The position numbers and the translations under genes were made by a program. Below are positions 6,925-12,714 of a stretch of 12,714 nt of DNA, one piece after another (position 1 is the stretch's first letter; the number at the start of each line of letters is the position of its first letter). The notes under the pieces are model-generated. The model worked only from the letters and a program-made list of their open reading frames with translations. It had not been told where the DNA came from and made no database searches. The stretch comes from an uncultured Bacilli bacterium. Its GTDB lineage: Bacteria; Bacillota_I; Bacilli_A; RFN20; CAG-826. Location of the stretch: NCBI GenBank assembly GCA_934133115.1, contig CAKPAV010000017.1, positions 1 to 12,714 of the forward strand. Reading direction: 5' to 3'.

Positions 6925-6929
6925 AACAA

Positions 6930-7005
6930 GGCGTTTGAAAAAACGCCGCAGATGTTCCGCTGGAGATCACTTACTCGAATGAACATTGAAGATAACGAAA
7001 AGGAG
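6930..7005 (+). promoter_or_regulatory. Structured rplS leader, resembling the L19 ribosomal-protein leader
   Basis: The transcript opens with a perfect 7-bp hairpin, GGCGTTT (6930-6936), GAAA tetraloop, AAACGCC (6941-6947). A second stem pairs ATGTTC (6952-6957) with GAACAT (6981-6986) around a 23-nt loop that begins CGCTG. The rplS Shine-Dalgarno site AAGGAG (7000-7005) follows. In low-GC Gram-positives a leader of this kind (Rfam L19_leader) precedes rplS and is thought to mediate autoregulation by L19. Position and two-stem layout fit; the family match is from memory and needs a covariance search. Confidence 0.55.
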
Positions 7006-7015
7006 CGTGTTTATT

Positions 7016-7363
7016 GTGAACAATAATTTAGTAAAAGAAATCGAAAAATCACAATTAAAAACTGATATCCCATCATTCTCTTCTGGTGATACAGTTAATG
7101 TTTATGTCCGTATTATTGAAAACGGAAAAGAAAGAGTACAATTATTCCAAGGCGTTGTCATGGCTCGTGTTGGCGGTGGCGTTGGCGAAACATTTATCGT
7201 AAGAAAAATCAGTAATGGTATCGGTGTTGAAAGAACATTCCCATTACACTCACCTTCAATTAGCAAAATCGAAGTTGTTAAAAAAGGTAAAGTTCGTCGT
7301 AACAAAATTTTCTACTTACGTGAACGCTCAGGAAAAGCAGCTCGTATTAAGACTGTTCTTTAA
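7016..7363 (+). CDS. rplS: 50S ribosomal protein L19
   Basis: The product has 115 residues, the same as B. subtilis L19. L19 sits at the interface of the 30S and 50S subunits. Family blocks: [61 protein letters not shown] and [21 protein letters not shown] (given here in pieces, spanning nearly the whole chain). The start is GTG 7016, 10 nt after AAGGAG (7000-7005), giving [17 protein letters not shown] at 6986 in the same frame would add 10 residues, but it lies in the leader stem and has no ribosome binding site. The gene is alone between its promoter and a terminator: the rpsP-rimM-trmD genes that precede rplS in Bacillus are absent here, replaced by divergent pepT. Confidence 0.97.
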   Translation: MNNNLVKEIEKSQLKTDIPSFSSGDTVNVYVRIIENGKERVQLFQGVVMARVGGGVGETFIVRKISNGIGVERTFPLHSPSISKIEVVKKGKVRRNKIFYLRERSGKAARIKTVL

Positions 7364-7392
7364 TTTTTAAAAAATAATTTAATAAGTGACTT

Positions 7393-7422
7393 AAAGGCTT
7401 CTCTTTATTGAGGGCCTTTTTT
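7393..7422 (+). terminator. Intrinsic terminator of rplS
   Basis: AAAGGC (7393-7398) pairs with GCCTTT (7414-7419), and CTC (7401-7403) with GAG (7410-7412) inside. Six T (7417-7422) close it. It separates rplS from the lepB promoter. Confidence 0.8.
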
Positions 7423-7435
7423 GTTGCTATAAAAA

Positions 7436-7464
7436 TTGCATTTAATTATAAGTTAATTTATAAT
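7436..7464 (+). promoter_or_regulatory. Promoter of the lepB transcript
   Basis: TTGCAT (7436-7441), exactly 17 bp, then consensus TATAAT (7459-7464). Transcription should begin near 7471, leaving a leader of about 17 nt that holds AAGGAG (7474-7479). Confidence 0.7.
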
Positions 7465-7487
7465 TAAAAAAGCAAGGAGTTAGTATC

Positions 7488-8081
7488 ATGGAAAAGAAAA
7501 CAAAGAAAACAAAAATAATTGATATTTTATTTATCATAGTTGTTGTAATGTGCTTTTGTGTGACATCTCTTCTACTATATCGTAATATATGTTATGACAA
7601 AGTAATTGTATCTGGTAAATCAATGGAACCAACTCTTCTTAATGGTGATTATGGACTAATGAAGACTACAAGTGGAGCTAAAAAAAGTATAAAGCGTTTT
7701 GATATTGTTATTTTTAAAGTTGATGAAACAGATACTTCAGAAGGTCATGATATTATTAAAAGAATAATTGGAATGCCCGGAGAAACTATTCGAATTAATA
7801 CTGACGGAGAAATATTTATAGACAATGAATTATTAGAACAATCATTTATTAGTGATAGTGCAAAAAAAGCCACATATCGAAGTGGTTCAGTAGCGGCAAA
7901 TAAAGACTATGAAATTCCTATTAATGCATATTTTGCTTTAGGCGATAATCGTGCCGCATCTTCGGATTCAAGAAGCCGTGGCGCTATATCAAAAGATAAT
8001 ATAGATGGTGTATTGAAAATAATTTATAAACATTGTGATAATGATAAAGCTTGTAAAAGCATCTCGGCAAGATGGTATTAA
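7488..8081 (+). CDS. lepB: Signal peptidase I
   Basis: 197 residues, typical for the Gram-positive Sip type with a single N-terminal membrane anchor (residues about 11-31); the catalytic domain faces outside. It cuts signal peptides from exported proteins. Box B, SGKSMEPTL, holds the nucleophile Ser45; box D, IIKRIIGMPGE, holds the general base Lys91; box E is LGDNRAASSDSRSRG (151-165). All are intact. ATG 7488 is preceded by AAGGAG at 8 nt spacing. A signal peptidase gene between rplS and rbgA is also known from Listeria-like Bacilli. The C-terminal tail, with two Cys in HCDNDKACKS, is not part of the catalytic core. Lipoproteins such as the one at 1769 are cut by LspA instead, not by this enzyme. 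Confidence 0.94.
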   Translation: MEKKTKKTKIIDILFIIVVVMCFCVTSLLLYRNICYDKVIVSGKSMEPTLLNGDYGLMKTTSGAKKSIKRFDIVIFKVDETDTSEGHDIIKRIIGMPGETIRINTDGEIFIDNELLEQSFISDSAKKATYRSGSVAANKDYEIPINAYFALGDNRAASSDSRSRGAISKDNIDGVLKIIYKHCDNDKACKSISARWY

Positions 8082-8102
8082 AAACTAAAAAAGAAAGGAA
8101 AA

Positions 8103-8150
8103 ATGATAAAATCCTTATTAATAGTAATGGTTTTATGTTTTGGTGATTAA
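8103..8150 (+). CDS. Possible 15-residue leader ORF (doubtful)
   Basis: ATG at 8103 encodes MIKSLLIVMVLCFGD and ends with TAA at 8148-8150. GAAAGGA (8093-8099) lies upstream, but only 3 nt from the ATG, which is close for efficient use. It is in the same frame as the next gene, whose ATG follows 3 nt after the stop, and both begin MIK. The GGTGATT that ends it may serve as ribosome binding site of the next gene. It may be a coupling peptide, a small membrane peptide or chance. Confidence 0.25.
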   Translation: MIKSLLIVMVLCFGD

Positions 8151-8153
8151 ATA

Positions 8154-8885
8154 ATGATAAAAATAAAAATGACAAAAAACTTTGCGGGATTTGAAATTAT
8201 TGGATCATATGATGACCTTATTGGCCTTTATGATAATATTATGCTTGCTATAGGACCCGAGTATGAAAATGAAAATATAGAAGATGCGCGCTTGCATGTG
8301 CTATCTTTTCTATATGATTTAAGACATGCTTATAAGGGATATAAAAACATAATAGTGATGGATACTTCATTAGATAAAGACACAAAAAAAGTCAGACAAA
8401 TAAAAGAAAAAGTTGATTATGAAGTATTATATAGCTTTTACTATTTGGTTCCTGATGCTTTAATGGATATTCTTATTATCAAATATTTTGTATCTATAAA
8501 TAGGGAAGGCATTATTGATGAATTTGATCAATGCCGTAATACAATCCGCTTGTTTCAAAGTAAACTAATTGATGCTTTAAATACAATGCTTACTAAAGAA
8601 CAAATGATAAAAGTGGAGCAAGAGTTATATGATTCAATGATTTTAATAGAGGACTTTATTCTTCAATGGATTGATTTGCTTAATATGGAATATATTTACG
8701 CTACTAAAACAAAAAGAAAAAATATGTTTATGTATGTTTTAGATAAAGTATGTAACTATTTTAATTATCCAGAATTTGCTAATTTTAAATCAGAAATAGA
8801 ATCTCTTGCAAAAGAACATAATATACCTGTTAATGAAGTGAGAGGTCCATTTAACGATTATGATCTTGATGATATTAAATGGTAA
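8154..8885 (+). CDS. Uncharacterised protein, 243 residues (possibly DUF6904-like)
   Basis: I cannot assign a function. The protein looks soluble, largely helical and acidic at its C-terminus (NDYDLDDIKW). The N-terminal third, with KNFAGFEIIGSYDDLIGLYDNI followed by EDARLHVLSFLYDLRHAYKG and NIIVMD, resembles an uncharacterised family I associate with DUF6904, where a similar ARLRVLGLCYDIRHAxxG block is typical; this is from memory and unverified. No catalytic motif, signal peptide or membrane segment is evident. ATG 8154 has only GGTGATT (8142-8148) upstream; ATG 8169 is a second in-frame choice. The gene sits 72 nt after lepB without its own clear promoter or terminator, so cotranscription with lepB is likely. 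This slot between rplS/lepB and rbgA is usually empty in Bacilli. Confidence 0.7.
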   Translation: MIKIKMTKNFAGFEIIGSYDDLIGLYDNIMLAIGPEYENENIEDARLHVLSFLYDLRHAYKGYKNIIVMDTSLDKDTKKVRQIKEKVDYEVLYSFYYLVPDALMDILIIKYFVSINREGIIDEFDQCRNTIRLFQSKLIDALNTMLTKEQMIKVEQELYDSMILIEDFILQWIDLLNMEYIYATKTKRKNMFMYVLDKVCNYFNYPEFANFKSEIESLAKEHNIPVNEVRGPFNDYDLDDIKW

Positions 8886-8955
8886 TTATTAATTAATAGG
8901 GAAGATGTTAAAAAATATAGCAAAATAACTTTAAAATAGAAAGAAGGGGGAAATA

Positions 8956-9816
8956 ATGACAACTGAAAATAAAACAAACATTAACTGGTTTCCTGGTCAT
9001 ATGCAAAAAGCGACTAGAGAAATTGAAAATAGAATAAAAATTGTTGATGTGATTATTGAATTACTTGATGCGCGCGCTCCTCTTTCAAGCAGAAATAATG
9101 CCTTATTTAAGATTACTAAAGATAAAAAAAGACTATTAATTTTAACTAAAGCGGATTTAGCAGATGAAAAAATAACAAATAAATGGGTGGATTATTTTTC
9201 TTCTTTAGGTTATTTGGTAATGTGTGCTAATCTAAATGAAACTAAATTAGTTGATAAATTAACCAATAAAATTAATGTTTTAGGACAAGAAAAACACGAA
9301 AAAGAAAAAAGAAAAGGAATGAAACCGCAGCCGATTAGAACGATGATTATTGGTATTCCTAATGTTGGTAAATCAACATTAATTAATCGTATTGCTAAGC
9401 GTAATGCGGCATCTGTACAAAATACGCCAGGACATACCAAATCTCAACAATGGATTAAAGTTGGTAATTCTTTTGACTTGTTAGATACTCCAGGAATTTT
9501 ACAAGCAAATTACGAAGATAAGAATCACGCTATCAACTTAGCACTTATTGGATCAATTAAAGAAACAATATTACCTCTTGATGATTTAGGAGATCTCTTA
9601 CTTGACTATTTAAAAGAATACTATGTAGATGATGTAAAAACTCGTTTTAAGATAGAGTTTGACATTAGTGAAAATAATTATAGTGTTTTCACTAAAATCG
9701 CTTTAAAACGTGGTTTACTTCAAAAAGGAGAACCAGATGTTAGTAAAGCTAAAGCAGTATTTTTAAAAGAATTTAAAGAAGGTTTAATTGGGAAAATCTC
9801 TTTGGAGCGTATTTAG
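8956..9816 (+). CDS. rbgA: Ribosome biogenesis GTPase RbgA (YlqF)
   Basis: The product is 286 residues (B. subtilis RbgA has 282). It is a circularly permuted GTPase needed for late assembly of the 50S subunit. The N-terminal INWFPGHMQKA (residues 9-19) is the family hallmark. The G motifs come in permuted order: G4 TKAD (64-67, Thr in place of the usual Asn), G1 GIPNVGKST (133-141), G3 DTPG (177-180). The C-terminal helical RNA-binding part ends KEFKEGLIGKISLERI. ATG 8956 follows a strong AAGGGGG (8944-8950) by 5 nt. The rnhB start codon touches its TAG stop (9814-9816), as in the Bacillus ylqF-rnhB pair. Confidence 0.95.
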   Translation: MTTENKTNINWFPGHMQKATREIENRIKIVDVIIELLDARAPLSSRNNALFKITKDKKRLLILTKADLADEKITNKWVDYFSSLGYLVMCANLNETKLVDKLTNKINVLGQEKHEKEKRKGMKPQPIRTMIIGIPNVGKSTLINRIAKRNAASVQNTPGHTKSQQWIKVGNSFDLLDTPGILQANYEDKNHAINLALIGSIKETILPLDDLGDLLLDYLKEYYVDDVKTRFKIEFDISENNYSVFTKIALKRGLLQKGEPDVSKAKAVFLKEFKEGLIGKISLERI

Positions 9817-10437
9817 ATGTTACATTATGAAAAAGATTATTACACAAACGAAATAGAATTCATTGCTGGATGTGATGAAGCAGGTCGTGGGCCACTTGCG
9901 GGACCGGTTGTTTGTGCGGCAGTAATTATGCCTAAAGACTTCCAAAACGAAGTAGTTAATGATTCTAAACAATTAACAGATAAAAAACGAAGAGAACTTT
10001 TTGAGATTGTAAAAAAAGAAGCCATTGCTTACGCAGTTGTTGAAATATCAGCAGATAAAATTGATGAGATTAATATTTATGAAGCTTCAAGGCTAGGTAT
10101 GGAATTAGCACTAAGAAACTTAAAACACCGATATGACATGGTTTTAACAGATTGCATGCCCTTACTTCATGAGACAGTACCGGTAGAAGCTATTGTTAAG
10201 GGTGATGCTAAATCGTTTAATATTGCTTGTGCTTCAATACTTGCCAAAGTTACTCGTGATAACATTATGATTGAATTAGATAAACAATATCCAGAATATC
10301 AATTTGCTAAACATAAAGGTTATGGGACTAAAGTTCATTTAGAAGCTTTAGAAAAATATGGGGCTATAGAACATATTCATCGTAAAACTTATGGTCCAAT
10401 TAAAAATTTAAAAATAAAACAATTGACGCTTTTTTGA
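9817..10437 (+). CDS. rnhB: Ribonuclease HII
   Basis: 206 residues. It removes ribonucleotides and RNA primers from RNA/DNA hybrids. The DEDD active site is complete: D20 and E21 in AGCDEAGRGPLAGPVV, D112 in LTDCMP, D130 in VKGDAKSFNIACASILAKVTRD (first part of that block). The spacing matches E. coli RNase HII (16, 17, 108, 126). DSKQLTDKKR (49-58) and YPEYQFAKHKGYGTKVH, shared by the family, are present. The ATG at 9817 abuts the rbgA stop, with GGAG inside the rbgA end, so translation is coupled. The TGA stop (10435-10437) has a TAA one codon further on. A terminator-like hairpin follows within 5 nt. Confidence 0.95.
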   Translation: MLHYEKDYYTNEIEFIAGCDEAGRGPLAGPVVCAAVIMPKDFQNEVVNDSKQLTDKKRRELFEIVKKEAIAYAVVEISADKIDEINIYEASRLGMELALRNLKHRYDMVLTDCMPLLHETVPVEAIVKGDAKSFNIACASILAKVTRDNIMIELDKQYPEYQFAKHKGYGTKVHLEALEKYGAIEHIHRKTYGPIKNLKIKQLTLF

Positions 10438-10441
10438 ATTT

Positions 10442-10476
10442 AATCACCTATAAATATAATGGTAGGTGATTTTTTT
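10442..10476 (+). terminator. Terminator or attenuator hairpin that also holds the dprA ribosome binding site
   Basis: AATCACCTA (10442-10450, starting with A10442) pairs with TAGGTGATT (10463-10471) as a 9-bp stem around a 12-nt loop; a T-run (10470-10476) follows, as in an intrinsic terminator for the rnhB transcript. The 3' arm carries AGGTGAT, which fits the anti-Shine-Dalgarno sequence and lies 4 nt before the TTG start of dprA. The same hairpin could thus end transcription or hide the dprA ribosome binding site. Confidence 0.7.
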
Positions 10477-11221
10477 GTTAACAGGACAAGATATATTATT
10501 ATATTTCGCTTTAAAACATTTAGGAGACTGGGATAAAATCTATACTTCTATAAAAAATAAGGATAGATTTGATGAAGAAGAGTTTATAAGTTTAAAAACG
10601 AAATTAAAAAGTTTTTACATTACTATTATTGATGATACATATCCTGAGTATTTAAGACATTCTTTTAAACCGCCATTTGTTATTTTTTATTATGGTAATT
10701 TAGATTTCTTGATGTTAAATAATCGAATAACGGTGGTGGGATCAAGAGATTGCTCTTCTTATGGAGAACAATCTACTCAAATGATTGTTAGTGAATTAGC
10801 AAAGGAAAATTATGTGATTGTATCTGGTTTGGCAAGAGGAATAGACACTATTGCACATAAAGCGGCAATTGATGCAATGGGAAAAACCATTGCTGTTTTA
10901 GGATCTGGTATTGACTATTGCTATCCAAAGCAAAATAAAGCGTTATATGAGAAAATAAAAAATGAACATTTGCTTATTAGCGAATATCCTTTTGATGAAT
11001 GCGCTAGTAAAGATAATTTTCCTAAACGCAATCGTTTATTAGTTACTGAATTTAAAATGCCATCAGGTACTAGCATTACTATTTCTTGTGCTTTAAATTT
11101 AGGAAAAGATATTTATTGTGTTCCTTTTCCTATTAATAAAGAGAATAGCAACAACAAGTTAATTAAAGAAGGAGCAATACTTGTAACTTCGGCGTTTGAT
11201 ATCATCGAAGATAAGAAATAA
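10475..11221 (+). CDS. dprA: DNA-processing protein DprA (Smf), with a short internal deletion
   Basis: 248 residues from TTG 10475. DprA binds single-stranded DNA taken up in transformation and loads RecA. The Rossmann-type core is clear: VVGSRDCSSYGEQ (88-100), SGLARGIDTIAHKAAID (117-133), IAVLGSGIDYCYPKQN (139-154), FPKRNRLL (182-189), PSGTSITISCALNLGKDIYCVP (196-217). Most DprA proteins have about 17 residues between RNR and the SG(S/T)xIT motif, including a conserved (S/A)GLS and a beta strand; here there are 9, so about 8 residues are missing without a frame break. A GTG at 10466 in frame lies in the hairpin stem, has no ribosome binding site and is less likely as start. No winged-helix domain follows the core. 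The stop is TAA (11219-11221). Confidence 0.88.
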   Translation: MLTGQDILLYFALKHLGDWDKIYTSIKNKDRFDEEEFISLKTKLKSFYITIIDDTYPEYLRHSFKPPFVIFYYGNLDFLMLNNRITVVGSRDCSSYGEQSTQMIVSELAKENYVIVSGLARGIDTIAHKAAIDAMGKTIAVLGSGIDYCYPKQNKALYEKIKNEHLLISEYPFDECASKDNFPKRNRLLVTEFKMPSGTSITISCALNLGKDIYCVPFPINKENSNNKLIKEGAILVTSAFDIIEDKK

Positions 11222-11334
11222 TAATAGTTTTATAATGGTAAAGTTATAAATAGCGAGTCTCAAGCTATAATATAAGTGCTTTAAGATATTAAAGATTATT
11301 AAAATAAAATTTATCAAAAAAAAAACAAACTTTT

Positions 11335-11353
11335 CTCATTACTTAGTAATGAG
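11335..11353. promoter_or_regulatory. Perfect palindrome, possible operator upstream of topA
   Basis: CTCATTACTTAGTAATGAG is an 8-bp perfect inverted repeat with a 3-nt centre. A -10-like TATAAA begins on the next base (11354-11359), so a bound regulator would sit in the promoter spacer. The plus strand lacks a T-run after it, so it is not a terminator of dprA. No regulator gene is visible nearby, and the promoter's -35 box is not clear. Confidence 0.35.
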
Positions 11354-11384
11354 TATAAAAAACATTATATATAAAGGAAAAATA

Positions 11385-11432
11385 ATGTTTGACAAATGTG
11401 AAAAAAAGATTAAATATTTAATAGTCTTGTAA
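11385..11432 (+). CDS. Possible 15-codon leader ORF upstream of topA
   Basis: ATG 11385 encodes MFDKCEKKIKYLIVL and ends at TAA 11430-11432. AAAGGA (11373-11378) lies 6 nt before the ATG, a good spacing. Its stop overlaps the topA ribosome binding site (TAAGGAGGG), and topA starts 12 nt after the stop codon. That layout is typical of translational coupling or leader-peptide control. It could also be chance, since TTGACA (11389-11394) inside it might be the -35 box of a later promoter. Confidence 0.35.
   Translation: MFDKCEKKIKYLIVL
11389..11416 (+). promoter_or_regulatory. Possible topA promoter
   Basis: A perfect -35 box TTGACA (11389-11394), but the only -10 candidates are poor: TTAAAT at 11410 (15-bp spacer) or TAAATA at 11411 (16 bp). 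If used, the leader would be about 22 nt and would exclude the upstream 15-codon ORF. Confidence 0.3.
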
Positions 11433-11444
11433 GGAGGGACTAGT

Positions 11445-12714
11445 ATGAAACTTGTAATTGTTGAATCTCCAACCAAATGCCATACTATTGGTAAATATTT
11501 AGGTGATGAATACAAAGTTATGGCATCTTTGGGTCATGTCCGTGACTTATCTATAAAAGGAAAAAGTGGACTTGGAATTGATGTTGAACATGGTTTTAAG
11601 CCAACATATGAAGTACAGCCCAAACAAATGGGTGTTGTTCGTGATTTAAAGAAAAATGCCAAAGAAGCTGATGAAGTTATAATTGCAACCGACCCGGACC
11701 GTGAAGGAGAAGCCATTGGTTGGCATTTAGCGGATTTATTAGGATTAGACATAAATACAACAAAACGTTTAGAATTTCATGAAATTACAAGAATGGCAAT
11801 TACTAATGCTTTAAGTCATCCACGCACTATTGATATGAATCTGGTTGCTTCTCAAGAAACACGAAGAATATTAGATCGTATTATTGGTTTTAAATTATCA
11901 TCTTTATTACAAAATAAGATTAAATCTCGTTCGGCAGGTCGAGTTCAATCTTCTTCGTTAAAATTGTTAGTGGATCAAGAAAAACTAATTAACGAATTTG
12001 TTCCCGAAGAATATTGGACAATGAATATTGATTTAGTTAAGAAAAATATAAAACTTACTGCAACATTAAGTGGCGAATCAAAAGTTAAATCCGAAGAAGA
12101 AACTATTAAAATAGAAAATAGTTTAGGAAATACTGCAGAAGTTATTTCCATTGACAAAGTTCGTAAAGTAACAGAATCTAAACCGCCTTTTACAACTTCA
12201 ACTATGCAACAAGAAGCATTTAATCGTTATAAATTTTCTACTAAAAAGACTGCAATGGTAGCTCAAAAATTATATGAAGGTATTCAATTAGATACCGAAA
12301 TAGCAGGTCTTATTACGTATATGCGTACTGATTCCGCTCGTTTAGCGCCACAATTTGTAGAAAAAGCGCAATCTTATATTAGTGAAAACTTTGGTGAAAA
12401 TTATGTCGGTAAAACTAAGACAAATAAAAATAAAAATGCTATTCAGGATGCTCATGAAGCAATTCGACCTACATCTTTAACAAGAACGCCAGAATCAATT
12501 AAAAGATATTTAACTAATGATGAATATAAACTTTATAGTTTGATTTATAATCGTGCTTTAGCCTCTTTAATGAGTGCTAAAATTGATGAAGTAACAACAA
12601 TTAAATTTAATTGTAATGGTATTGAATTAAAAGTTAATGGCGTTGTGAATGTATTTAATGGCTATAACGCTTTACTTAAAAGCAAAGATGAAGATGTTAA
12701 AGTTCTTCCAAATG
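11445..12714 (+). CDS. topA: DNA topoisomerase I (type IA), 5' part only
   Basis: The first 423 codons are present; the gene leaves the window at the right edge. The enzyme relaxes negative supercoils by cutting one strand through a tyrosine-phosphate link. The Toprim domain starts at once: VIVESPTKCHTIGKYLG with Glu7, then ATDPDREGEAIGWHLA with the metal-binding D83, D85 and E87. Domain IV/II parts include the SRSAGRVQSSSLKLL block (161-175). The catalytic tyrosine is Y292 in ITYMRTDSARL, with R294 next to it. AHEAIRPT follows later, as is normal. ATG 11445 is preceded by AAGGAGGG (11431-11438), the strongest ribosome binding site in the window. The zinc-finger C-terminal repeats, if any, lie beyond the edge. 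The dprA-topA order matches Bacillus. Confidence 0.96.
   Translation, partial: MKLVIVESPTKCHTIGKYLGDEYKVMASLGHVRDLSIKGKSGLGIDVEHGFKPTYEVQPKQMGVVRDLKKNAKEADEVIIATDPDREGEAIGWHLADLLGLDINTTKRLEFHEITRMAITNALSHPRTIDMNLVASQETRRILDRIIGFKLSSLLQNKIKSRSAGRVQSSSLKLLVDQEKLINEFVPEEYWTMNIDLVKKNIKLTATLSGESKVKSEEETIKIENSLGNTAEVISIDKVRKVTESKPPFTTSTMQQEAFNRYKFSTKKTAMVAQKLYEGIQLDTEIAGLITYMRTDSARLAPQFVEKAQSYISENFGENYVGKTKTNKNKNAIQDAHEAIRPTSLTRTPESIKRYLTNDEYKLYSLIYNRALASLMSAKIDEVTTIKFNCNGIELKVNGVVNVFNGYNALLKSKDEDVKVLPN

Noticed and set aside
6986..7015. TTG start for rplS at 6986
   Set aside because: It lies in the leader stem with no ribosome binding site. GTG 7016 follows AAGGAG and yields the usual 115-residue L19.
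10435..10443. TGA read as tryptophan (code 4)
   Set aside because: Conserved tryptophans such as the one in RbgA NWFPGHM and TopA GWHLA are TGG, and no in-frame TGA occurs inside any gene in the window.

Overview
The window is AT-rich bacterial DNA (by eye about 70% A+T) with good Shine-Dalgarno sites, sigma-A type promoters and short intergenic gaps. All long genes read through with TGG for tryptophan, and TGA appears only as a stop, so the standard bacterial code applies and this is not a Mycoplasma with code 4. The run rplS - lepB - (unknown) - rbgA - rnhB - dprA - topA follows the order known from Bacillus (rplS-ylqF-rnhB...smf-topA). With the small, AT-rich gene set this points to a reduced-genome member of the Bacilli (an Acholeplasma/Erysipelotrichia/RF39-like lineage). 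The exact lineage is inference. No rRNA, tRNA, CRISPR array, transposase or phage gene was found.

Layout. (1) 1-1237: the 3' end of a PlsC acyltransferase gene, then a DagK-type lipid kinase 2 nt later. The pair makes and recycles phosphatidic acid for membrane lipid synthesis. (2) 1238-1768: a 531-nt stretch without a protein gene. It holds what looks like a complete small-RNA gene: a sigma-A promoter, a transcript of about 107 nt whose two ends pair with each other, and a T8 terminator. The promoter of the next gene lies at its right edge. (3) 1769-3130: a surface lipoprotein with a Ser/Asn-rich stalk, a middle domain of unknown type and a C-terminal barnase-type ribonuclease domain with its catalytic residues intact. 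(4) 3199-5551: an NCS2 purine permease with its own promoter, then a TVP38/DedA membrane protein. (5) 5580-6788, minus strand: PepT, sharing a bidirectional terminator with the TVP38 gene. (6) 6896-7422: promoter, structured leader (L19-leader-like), rplS and terminator. (7) 7436-10437: signal peptidase I, an uncharacterised 243-residue protein, the ribosome-assembly GTPase RbgA and RNase HII. (8) 10475-12714: DprA, whose ribosome binding site is buried in a terminator-like hairpin and which lacks about 8 residues of a conserved block, then the 5' part of topA, preceded by a palindrome and a 15-codon upstream ORF.

The genes fall into membrane lipid and transport work (plsC, dagK, permease, TVP38), peptide and nucleic-acid scavenging (PepT, the surface RNase, the purine permease), secretion (lepB), ribosome biogenesis (rplS, rbgA) and DNA maintenance (rnhB, dprA, topA). 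The surface RNase next to a purine permease would suit an organism feeding on external RNA, but this link rests only on gene order. The strongest candidates for undescribed biology are the small RNA at 1348-1454, the barnase-domain lipoprotein without a nearby barstar, and the regulatory layouts in front of dprA and topA.
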